Part shown: positions 18,802-26,802 of the stretch, piece after piece
Position numbering within the stretch: position 1 is the stretch's first letter
Layout: every line of letters starts with the position of its first letter
Source of the DNA: Fidelibacterota bacterium
GTDB lineage: Bacteria > Fidelibacterota > Marinisomatia > Marinisomatales > TCS55
Reading direction: 5' to 3'
Assembly (NCBI GenBank): GCA_002730315.1
Contig: PBZW01000067.1
Coordinates: 1 to 37,816 of the forward strand
DNA length: 37,816 bases
Translations under genes and position numbers: made by a program
The notes under the pieces: model-generated
The model's input: the letters and a program-made list of their open reading frames with translations, nothing else
Database searches by the model: none
What the model was told of the DNA's origin: nothing

Positions 18802-19792
18802 TTTCTAACTTGGCAATGCGTTTTTTTAACGAAGTAACTTCAGTTAAAACTGCATCTTTTTTATTATGTTCTCTAATTTCTCTCGCTGGCATTCCGGCAT
18901 ATGTTCTTCCTCCGGGAAGAGATTTTGTCGCCACGCTTTTAATCGCAAAAACAGCTCCATCACCGATCTTTACGTGAGGAACAGAGCCTGAGTGACCTGC
19001 GAATATACAAAAATCTCCCATTTCGACGCTCCCTGCAATTGAAACCCCGGCGGCAAACAGGCAGCCTTTACCAGTTTTCACATTATGGGCAATATGCACC
19101 AAATTATCGAACTTGCTTCCGGGTCCAATTACAGTGTCACCAATGGTACCCCTGTCTATTGTACAATTGGCGCCGATATCAACATTACTTCCAGTGATCA
19201 CTGTGCCAGTTTGTGGAATTTTATTATGTTCACCGCCATCTTCTACATATCCAAAACCATCGCTGCCAATTACAACACCGCTGAAAATTGTATTATTGTC
19301 ACCGATTGTACAATGATGATAGATATGGATATTATTATGCAAGTGACAGTTTGCGCCAATGGACACACCTTGTCCAATAATAGTATTAGAGCCGATTATA
19401 GTGTTATTTCCAATAGTTGCATTTGCTTCAATAATTGAGTAAGGCCCAACACTTACTTCTTCCCCAACCCTGGCTTTTTCTAATATAATAGCTGTTTTAT
19501 GAATTCCTTTTTCAGGCTCAGGGGATTGGTAGAAATAATCCAGAACTTTTGCAAAGGCCAGTTGAGGATTTTTGACCAAAATACCATTGGTCCCAGATAA
19601 AATATCTTCATCTGTTGTAATGATTGCTGACGCACCAGTATCAAAGGCGTATTGTTTATATTTAGGATTACTCAGAAAAGTGATTGTATCAGCTTGGCCA
19701 TTTTGAATTTCAGAAACACCTGTAATTTCAAGTTCTGAATTGCCAAAAACCTGGCCACCTGTTAAGGAAGCCAGTTCATGCAGTGTTGCCAA
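18782..19792 (-). CDS. lpxD: UDP-3-O-acylglucosamine N-acyltransferase
   Basis: Left-handed beta-helix hexapeptide repeats; DGFGYVEDGGEHNKIPQTGTV; CTIDRGTIGDTVIGPGSKFDNLVHIAHNV. Start codon reads TTG. Confidence 0.95.
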   Translation of the reverse strand: MATLHELASLTGGQVFGNSELEITGVSEIQNGQADTITFLSNPKYKQYAFDTGASAIITTDEDILSGTNGILVKNPQLAFAKVLDYFYQSPEPEKGIHKTAIILEKARVGEEVSVGPYSIIEANATIGNNTIIGSNTIIGQGVSIGANCHLHNNIHIYHHCTIGDNNTIFSGVVIGSDGFGYVEDGGEHNKIPQTGTVITGSNVDIGANCTIDRGTIGDTVIGPGSKFDNLVHIAHNVKTGKGCLFAAGVSIAGSVEMGDFCIFAGHSGSVPHVKIGDGAVFAIKSVATKSLPGGRTYAGMPAREIREHNKKDAVLTEVTSLKKRIAKLENADNAS

Positions 19793-19800
19793 GGGTGTTC

Positions 19801-20334
19801 TTATTTACTATCCTCGGAAATATTATACTTCCGAAGTTCATAAAGAATATCGTCGGTTACATCGAAGGCAGGATTACCAAAAAGCAGTGAAACAGAACCG
19901 TCAATAATATAGTCATATTCTTTTTCTGCGGCTACTTTATCCACAGCGCGTTTGACTTTGCTTAATATTTCAAATTCCATTTGCGCTTGTTTCTGATATA
20001 GGACTCCTTCAGGTCCAACTTTTTCTGCTTGAAATACCTGCAGGTTGCGTTCCATAGTGGCGATTTCCTGTTCCTTTTCACGGCGCCATTCCGGTGAACT
20101 CATTAACCGCTGAGTTTCATACGCATTTTTAAGGCTATCCAATTCCATTAATTTCATTTGGTATTCCATTTGTACTTTACGGAATTCCATTTGCAATTGA
20201 GATTCGGCATCACGAAATTCTTCATATTCCGCACGAATACGATCCGATTGAACAAAACCGATTTTAATTTCACCAAAGACTGCTGAAGTCAGCAGAACTG
20301 CGATGATCATCATATTGACAATGTGTTTACGCAC
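19801..20334 (-). CDS. OmpH/Skp family periplasmic chaperone
   Basis: Signal peptide then IKIGFVQSDRIRAEYEEFRDAESQLQMEF coiled coil; start refined to GTG at 20334 with AAGGAGG 4 nt upstream, removing the track ORF overlap with bamA. Confidence 0.88.
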   Translation of the reverse strand: MRKHIVNMMIIAVLLTSAVFGEIKIGFVQSDRIRAEYEEFRDAESQLQMEFRKVQMEYQMKLMELDSLKNAYETQRLMSSPEWRREKEQEIATMERNLQVFQAEKVGPEGVLYQKQAQMEFEILSKVKRAVDKVAAEKEYDYIIDGSVSLLFGNPAFDVTDDILYELRKYNISEDSK

Positions 20335-20356
20335 AAGTCCTCCTTGTTTGAATTGA

Positions 20357-22747
20357 TTAAAAAGATTGACCAAAAATGATGGTGTAGTTCCAACCGTCTG
20401 CTTTACCGTTGCCGTCATTATCATCAAAGCCATAGCCCATGTCAAATCCTAACATACCGATCATAGGCATGAAAAAACGAATTCCAAAACCTGCAGAACG
20501 TTTCAGACTCAAGGGGCCTGACCTGGGAATACTAAATGGTTCAGTCATGGATGCTGTATTCCAGACATTACCAGCCTCAGCGAACATTAAGCCATAAATC
20601 ACAGGATTTTCTGAGAATGGAACCCTTAATTCAGATACAAATCTCATCAATGCATTACCAGGAACAGTATTTCCTGAAGATGATTTAGGCCCAATGGAAT
20701 TTTCTGCATAACCGCGCAGCATATTACCGAAGGGAATCCCATTACCACCCATAATAAATTTTTCATCAAAAGGAATAATGGATCGTTCTTCTTTTGATGG
20801 CAGGGCATCAACTACACCCATTTTCAATGAACTCATCAGTACAAATTTCCAGAATGTAGGTGTATACCATTCCAAATTCAACACGTGTTTAACAAAGTCT
20901 TCATTCCCCCCTAAAGGGCCTCCAGACACAGTTGTTTCCCATGTAAAGCGTGAACCCATACTGGTAAATTCCTGGCGGTCGCGGCTGTCTCGACTGATAA
21001 CTTGTGTTATCCCAAGTCCTCTTGTTTTTTCCAGACCACCCGCATATGTATCTATTTCGCTCTGTGAACCATCGTAGGTCTTTGTCGAAGAATTTAATAC
21101 CCAATAACCACGGAAATAATCATCGGGCCATTTAAAGCGGCGGCCCCATTGGACTGACCCACCCAAAATCTGGATATCCAATGGAATGCCATAGCCCATG
21201 GAACGGCCCCGGAATGAATTATAGAAAGAAAAGCCAACCCTGTTAGGTGTATCAAAAATCATGGGGTCCATAAAACGCACACTGAAAGATTCATATTGTG
21301 ATCCCTCATTCGTACTATAGTAATTCATGGATCTCTGGGAGCCCACCTGGTAACTCGCCATCAGTTGTTGACCCAAACCGCGAAAATTATTGAACTCTAC
21401 TCCACCTCCGCCCATGAGTCCATATACTCCACTATAACCCACGTTCGCATTGGCACGGTCGGATGATTTTTCCTCCACAGTAATTTCTAAATCAACTTCA
21501 TCTTCATCTACTGGGAGAACATCGGGTACAACATTGCTGAAGTAATTCAAAATAAACAATTCTCTGGCGCTGCGCTGCAAAAGTGTTCGATTAAAAACGT
21601 CTCCCGGAAATACATGGAGTTCCCTGCGGATAACGTTTTCACGAGTTTTCTCATTGCCCTGTACATAAATATTGCGGATATATACTTTATGGTTCTCAAC
21701 GATTTCAAAATGAATATCCAGCGAATCTTTGCCCACGGGTGTGAATCTTGGAGTAACATTGCTGTAGATGTATCCACGGTCCATATATAATCCGTGCATG
21801 CGCTCGAATACAGCAAGGTTAAATTCCTCTTCGTTGTATTTTTCACCAATTGCAAGGTCCATCGCACGATTTAATTCTTCTTCCGTAAAAAGAGAATTGC
21901 CTTCCCAGGAAAAATTTCTATAATGATATTGTGGGCCTTCACTGATCTTTATAAAAATGGACATGGCTTTTTTCTTTTCATCGAAATAAACCGAATCCGA
22001 AACTATTGTGGCATCACGATAGCCTTCGTTGTGATAAAAATTGAGTAGGTTTAGTTTATCCTCCTCATATTTATTCTTATCAAAATGTGAACGCCAAAAT
22101 AAATACCAGCGTTGCATTTTTGTTTCCTTGAGTTCACGGCGCAGTCGGAAAGATGAAAATTGCTCATTTCCTTCAAATATAATTTTGCGGAGTTTTACTT
22201 TTTTATTTTCCCTGATATTAAAAATTAAATCGCGTGTTTGCTTTTTCTTGGCGTCTTTTGTTGCAGAAAAACCTTTAGGCTCTTCTACTACAGCTTCAAT
22301 ATCGACCAAAAGATAACCATCATCAGCATACAGTTTTTTCATCTTTGTAATTGTTTCATTGGTCAAATTAGGACGAATCCGCATACCGCTGCGTAAGCTC
22401 AATTCCTCATCAAATTTTTTATCTTTTATTTTTTTATTACCCTCAAAACGAATTTCCCCCAAAATATAATTTTCACTAACTACAATCGTCAGTGTTAAAC
22501 CGTCTTCTGATTCTTTATCCATTCTGATCTGTATATCATTAAACAACCCCAATTGCCATAAGCGTTTCACCGCCCTGGAAAAATCTCCCGGGGCAATGTT
22601 TTCACCCTCACGTAAACCGGCTGTGTATCTGATCATTGATTCAGAGGTCAAATTATTGCCTTCAATGTTGAGTTTGTGGAGTTGAAGTTCTTCTTGCTGG
22701 GCATAAAGAGAGTACACTGCCAGTAGCAAAAACAAAAAATATTTCAT
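20357..22747 (-). CDS. bamA: Outer membrane protein assembly factor BamA
   Basis: Signal peptide MKYFLFLLLAVYSLYAQ; POTRA repeats (IEGNNLTSESMIRYTAGLREGE; VQGNEKTRENVIRRELHVFPGDVFN); barrel ending ...TIIFGQSF. Confidence 0.93.
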   Translation of the reverse strand: MKYFLFLLLAVYSLYAQQEELQLHKLNIEGNNLTSESMIRYTAGLREGENIAPGDFSRAVKRLWQLGLFNDIQIRMDKESEDGLTLTIVVSENYILGEIRFEGNKKIKDKKFDEELSLRSGMRIRPNLTNETITKMKKLYADDGYLLVDIEAVVEEPKGFSATKDAKKKQTRDLIFNIRENKKVKLRKIIFEGNEQFSSFRLRRELKETKMQRWYLFWRSHFDKNKYEEDKLNLLNFYHNEGYRDATIVSDSVYFDEKKKAMSIFIKISEGPQYHYRNFSWEGNSLFTEEELNRAMDLAIGEKYNEEEFNLAVFERMHGLYMDRGYIYSNVTPRFTPVGKDSLDIHFEIVENHKVYIRNIYVQGNEKTRENVIRRELHVFPGDVFNRTLLQRSARELFILNYFSNVVPDVLPVDEDEVDLEITVEEKSSDRANANVGYSGVYGLMGGGGVEFNNFRGLGQQLMASYQVGSQRSMNYYSTNEGSQYESFSVRFMDPMIFDTPNRVGFSFYNSFRGRSMGYGIPLDIQILGGSVQWGRRFKWPDDYFRGYWVLNSSTKTYDGSQSEIDTYAGGLEKTRGLGITQVISRDSRDRQEFTSMGSRFTWETTVSGGPLGGNEDFVKHVLNLEWYTPTFWKFVLMSSLKMGVVDALPSKEERSIIPFDEKFIMGGNGIPFGNMLRGYAENSIGPKSSSGNTVPGNALMRFVSELRVPFSENPVIYGLMFAEAGNVWNTASMTEPFSIPRSGPLSLKRSAGFGIRFFMPMIGMLGFDMGYGFDDNDGNGKADGWNYTIIFGQSF

Positions 22748-22751
22748 ATGC

Positions 22752-23519
22752 TTACGAAGCATGCTTTTTCCCCAGTTGTTCACTAACCTTACCAAAACGC
22801 CTTTCACGTTCCTGATAGTTCTGGATAGCCAACATTAATTCCTTTTCCCTGAACGCAGGCCAATAAATATCTGTCACATACAATTCCGTATAAGCTATTT
22901 GCCACAGTAGAAAATTGCTGATCCTGTTTTCACCTCCGGTACGTATAAGTAATTCAGGCTCAGGAGTGTTAGCTGTGTACAGGTATTTATTAAACAATTT
23001 AGTATCAATATCGGTTGTTTGTACTTTCCCAGATTCAAGGTCAATACATAAATCTTTTACGGCTTTCAGAATTTCCTGTCGTCCGCCATAACTCAAAGCA
23101 AGGACAAGATTTAACCCTGAATTATTTTTCGTTTTCTCAATTCCGTTTAAAATTCCCCGGTAGGCATTTTGTGGTAAATCATCTAAAGCGCCAATAGTGG
23201 TCAGGCGGACATTGTTCTTATGTAATTCAGCTACTTCCTTATTGATGGTTTTTAATAGCAATTTCATTAAAGCGGATACTTCCGTTCTGGGCCTGGACCA
23301 GTTTTCAGATGAAAAGGTATATAACGTTAAATGTTTAACGTCAAGTTCGCCAGAAATACGTGTGATCTCACGGACGGAATTAATTCCTTCGTTGTGTCCG
23401 GCAAAACGGGGGAGGCCTTTTTCCTTGGCCCAGCGACCGTTACCATCCATAATAATGGCAATATGGCTGGGGATATTTCCGTTTTTTACTATTTCTTCTC
23501 TTAAAGAATCAATTGACAT
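22752..23519 (-). CDS. uppS: Isoprenyl transferase (undecaprenyl diphosphate synthase)
   Basis: HIAIIMDGNGRWAKEKGLPRFAGHNEG; LTLYTFSSENWSRP; ELLIRTGGENRISNFLLWQIAYTELYV. Confidence 0.95.
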   Translation of the reverse strand: MSIDSLREEIVKNGNIPSHIAIIMDGNGRWAKEKGLPRFAGHNEGINSVREITRISGELDVKHLTLYTFSSENWSRPRTEVSALMKLLLKTINKEVAELHKNNVRLTTIGALDDLPQNAYRGILNGIEKTKNNSGLNLVLALSYGGRQEILKAVKDLCIDLESGKVQTTDIDTKLFNKYLYTANTPEPELLIRTGGENRISNFLLWQIAYTELYVTDIYWPAFREKELMLAIQNYQERERRFGKVSEQLGKKHAS

Positions 23520-23610
23520 AAATCAGTTTGTGAGCACGTAAAAATTGCGGGCGAAATTACCCTTTACTTTATCTATAATCAACCGGTGTCTCGACTATAA
23601 CGCATGGTGT

Positions 23611-23907
23611 TCAATCCGGTTCCTCATAGAGTTCAGCAATATGGTGGTCAAAAGGTTTTATGTTATCTGGAATTTCAATATTTTTAAACTCTTCCCTGCA
23701 CTTATAACATACTGCTTCATCAGCTACACGTTTGTAAAGAAACCAGTCAATAACCGCTACAAGCAGAAGGCTTAACCCATAGGTGAAAGGAACGAAAACT
23801 GCCCCGGTTAATATGACAAAACACCCTATAACTTTATTAAAATCTTTTTGGCGGTAGAAGTGCTTACAATTGCAATGGGGACATTTGGAAAAATCGAATT
23901 CGCTCAT
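23611..23907 (-). CDS. Hypothetical zinc-ribbon protein with central TM hairpin
   Basis: CPHC ... two hydrophobic segments ... CYKC; ATGA overlap with upstream gene. Confidence 0.7.
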   Translation of the reverse strand: MSEFDFSKCPHCNCKHFYRQKDFNKVIGCFVILTGAVFVPFTYGLSLLLVAVIDWFLYKRVADEAVCYKCREEFKNIEIPDNIKPFDHHIAELYEEPD

Positions 23908-24695
23908 AATAATAATCCATCTTGAAAAAGGACGTATTTATAGCAAAGATCACCAACCAATATTGCCAGTACACTAATGTACAATAATCCAGTCGCACTC
24001 TGGGTCGCCTGAAGTTTCAATGTATGCCAAATGAAATAGTGCAACACCAGCGGAACAAGCAGTCCAAAAAACACAGCTACTCCCAGAAAAAAACCATCCA
24101 GGGTTGTCATATATTGATAGGCTGTCAGTGTGTTATCAAATTGATCAGTGATTGCAAGTGAATTAAACTGGATCAAATTCCAAGCTAATCTGATTAATAA
24201 TAAAATAAAAAGGGCACTCGTTGTTTTACGTAATAACACAATCGGCAGCTGTATAACATTCAAATACCAGTGGCCCAGAATCATTGCAAACATGACACCT
24301 GCAAGAATGGATTGGCTTATACAACCCGTAAACATAATTAGTATTATAGAGCTTGCAGGCAAGATATCTGCAGCAAATACAATAAATACTACACAGCCAA
24401 CAATGACAGAAAAGGATATAACAATGTTAGAAATTTTTTCACTGTTCCAATATAGGTATGTCAATATTAGATGTAGGCTTAACCAGCCAGCCATACCGAA
24501 TAGAAGAATTTTATCCATTCCTGTAGCCCATGCTATAATAAAGGCCATCCCTCCAAGTAACCCGACCATGCCTAAATTAAAGTTATAAAAACCAGCATCA
24601 ATCTTATTTCGTGGAGAGAACCAGAAAAATAAGGGGTAAAAAACCGCAAACCCCAAAAGTGTATATACGAGAATCTCGGCTAAATAGGCTGTCAT
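23904..24695 (-). CDS. Hypothetical multi-pass membrane protein
   Basis: 263 aa, about seven or eight hydrophobic segments by eye; same strand and tight spacing with mrp-like gene and zinc-ribbon gene. Confidence 0.75.
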   Translation of the reverse strand: MTAYLAEILVYTLLGFAVFYPLFFWFSPRNKIDAGFYNFNLGMVGLLGGMAFIIAWATGMDKILLFGMAGWLSLHLILTYLYWNSEKISNIVISFSVIVGCVVFIVFAADILPASSIILIMFTGCISQSILAGVMFAMILGHWYLNVIQLPIVLLRKTTSALFILLLIRLAWNLIQFNSLAITDQFDNTLTAYQYMTTLDGFFLGVAVFFGLLVPLVLHYFIWHTLKLQATQSATGLLYISVLAILVGDLCYKYVLFQDGLLL

Positions 24696-24711
24696 AACAC
24701 CCGCAATTCAG

Positions 24712-25830
24712 TTATGACTGTACAGTTGTAATTATTCGATCAGCGATGGTCATGAAAGTTGCCGAAATGGGTGCATCGGGTGTTTTGTGAACAATAGGTT
24801 CACCGCTGTCCGTAGCGGCCATCAGTTCTTTGGAAATGGGAATCTCACCCAGTAAGGGAACACCCAACCGATCGCTTTCTATCACTCCGCCGCCTTTTTT
24901 AAATATATCCAATTGAAATTGGAAATGTCCTGCTTCATCTACTCTAACGCTTTGTTCCCCTGCAATATCAATTTTAACATCACCTCCTGCGCCTTGTATA
25001 TGTCCCTCAATCACCAACCCGGACATGTTTTCAACAACACCTAAAACAGGGGTTTGCACTTTGCGGAACATATCGGCTCCCTTGCGTACATCTGACAGCG
25101 CAATGTCCTGGGGCGTAGTAACAATAACAACACCACTCAAACGCAGCTTTTGGGTTAATGTCAATTGAACATCACCTGTCCCTGGAGGCAAGTCCAAAAT
25201 CAAATAATCCAATTTTCCCCAGATAACGTCTTGAAAGAACTGCTCGGTCATACGGCTAACCAAGGGCCCTCGCCATATGGTGGGTGTTTGGTTACCGCTG
25301 ATAAAACCAAAACTCATCACTTTCATACCAAAGCGGTCCAAGGGCACCAGTTTCTTATCCTGTGTTAATTTTGGATTTTCATTAATTCCTAAAATAATGG
25401 GTAATGACGGACCATAAATATCTAAATCAAGTAAGCCGACTTTATGGCCTTTCTGCGTTAGGGCAAGGGCAAGGTTGGCGGCCACGGTAGACTTTCCCAC
25501 GCCGCCTTTGCCGCTGGCCACTGCTATAATATGTTTTATTCCGGCAAGGGGAGTTGGCCCTGCCGGTGCTTGTTGAACCTGTGGTGACTGTACCTGTTCT
25601 GTTGTTTCAACATTAATATTTTTAAACTTACCAGCTGAAGACAGGACATTTTTCACTTCATCCATAACCTTTTGTTTCTTCTCATCTTTTTGGGTGGTGA
25701 TCTTCAATATCACGGAAACAGAATCACCTTCCATGACCACATTTTGCACCATGCCGAAGGAGACAATATCACGGCTAAAGCCAGGGTAGTTAATCTTTTT
25801 TAATATTTCTAATACATCTTGTTTATTCAT
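24712..25830 (-). CDS. Mrp/ApbC/NBP35-family P-loop ATPase lacking cysteines
   Basis: DUF59-like N-terminus, ASGKGGVGKSTVAANLALAL, DLPPGTGDVQLTLTQ, VVENMS; no Cys residue in 372 aa. Confidence 0.93.
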   Translation of the reverse strand: MNKQDVLEILKKINYPGFSRDIVSFGMVQNVVMEGDSVSVILKITTQKDEKKQKVMDEVKNVLSSAGKFKNINVETTEQVQSPQVQQAPAGPTPLAGIKHIIAVASGKGGVGKSTVAANLALALTQKGHKVGLLDLDIYGPSLPIILGINENPKLTQDKKLVPLDRFGMKVMSFGFISGNQTPTIWRGPLVSRMTEQFFQDVIWGKLDYLILDLPPGTGDVQLTLTQKLRLSGVVIVTTPQDIALSDVRKGADMFRKVQTPVLGVVENMSGLVIEGHIQGAGGDVKIDIAGEQSVRVDEAGHFQFQLDIFKKGGGVIESDRLGVPLLGEIPISKELMAATDSGEPIVHKTPDAPISATFMTIADRIITTVQS

Positions 25831-25846
25831 GGATGAAGTTGGATAA

Positions 25847-25873
25847 AAAACGGCTGTAAATAACAGCCGTTTT
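25847..25873 (-). terminator. Rho-independent-type terminator between ferredoxin and mrp-like gene
   Basis: AAAACGGCTGT-AAATA-ACAGCCGTTTT perfect 11-bp stem with T-tract on either strand. Confidence 0.75.
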
Positions 25874-25901
25874 AGAATTGATTATTGGCGGGTGACTTGT
25901 T

Positions 25902-26207
25902 TTAACCGCTGTATTCGCGGCCGAACCATTCGTAATTGATTCTGATATATTTGTGCCATTCTTCCGGAACTTCACTTTCTTCAAAGATAGCTTCCACGGG
26001 ACATTCTGGTTCGCAGGCCCCGCAATCTATACACTCTTCCGGGTCAATATATAATGAATCATCGTCTTTGGGTACAAAGCCATCCGCTTTTGCTTCCGCG
26101 CCTGCACCTGTCTTATCATATGGACCATGAATACAATCCACGGGGCATACTTCCACACACGCAGTATCACAAGTGCCAACGCAGGGCTCCGCAATAATGT
26201 AGGTCAT
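25902..26207 (-). CDS. Ferredoxin (two Fe-S cluster, Thermus/7Fe-like)
   Basis: CVGTCDTACVEVCPVDCIHGP ... CIDCGACEPECPVEAIFEESEVPEEWHKYI. Confidence 0.92.
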   Translation of the reverse strand: MTYIIAEPCVGTCDTACVEVCPVDCIHGPYDKTGAGAEAKADGFVPKDDDSLYIDPEECIDCGACEPECPVEAIFEESEVPEEWHKYIRINYEWFGREYSG

Positions 26208-26417
26208 TTTATTCTCCTAAGTAAGTTATTGGAATAAATTGTACAATATTAAGGCAAAAATTTAGGAGGTTTTTCAAAAGGTGAAAAGGATTTTAGTGAT
26301 TAACTTTCCAGCTTTCTTGCTTATTAATTCCTGTTTCTGATTTTTGTTTTAGCTACTGTTTTAACAGGATTTATTAGTCTTTTATCAAAGCCAATTAGGC
26401 AATTAAATTAACTTTTG

Positions 26418-26440
26418 GAATTGCAGTAAGCCGGTATAAT
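26418..26440 (+). promoter_or_regulatory. Candidate promoter for ferredoxin-like gene at 26465
   Basis: TATAAT at 26435-26440, 25 nt before ATG; weak -35-like hexamer (TTGGAA/CTTTTG) upstream. Confidence 0.3.
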
Positions 26441-26464
26441 TTCACACTTCTTATCAGTAAAAAT

Positions 26465-26800
26465 ATGGCAGAAACATACAAATACGACCATTATAAAGCT
26501 GTCCCCGAACCGGCAGAAAAAATCAATACCAAGAAAAAGAAACCTAAGCTTATTGCTGTTGTGGATGAGGATAATTGTACCGGCTGCCAGGTTTGCGTAC
26601 CCTTTTGCCCTGTGGACTGTATTGAAACTGTACCGGCAGAAAAATATGAAATTCCCGTCCCACCTGTTCAAGTTCGTTTTGATGAATGTATCGGCTGCCA
26701 GATCTGTGCCCGGGTGTGTAGCAAGCTCACTTGGGATGCCATCCGCATGCTGCCCACCGCCGAATTTGAAACTCTTTACGAATATACAGTAGCAGAATAA
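26465..26800 (+). CDS. 4Fe-4S dicluster ferredoxin-like protein
   Basis: CTGCQVCVPFCPVDCIE and CIGCQICARVCSKLTWDAI. Confidence 0.9.
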   Translation: MAETYKYDHYKAVPEPAEKINTKKKKPKLIAVVDEDNCTGCQVCVPFCPVDCIETVPAEKYEIPVPPVQVRFDECIGCQICARVCSKLTWDAIRMLPTAEFETLYEYTVAE

Positions 26801-26802
26801 CT

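Noticed and set aside
24148-24588. 146-aa + strand ORF antisense to membrane protein gene
   Set aside because: Opposite strand of hydrophobic codons commonly stays open; no supporting RBS or domain.
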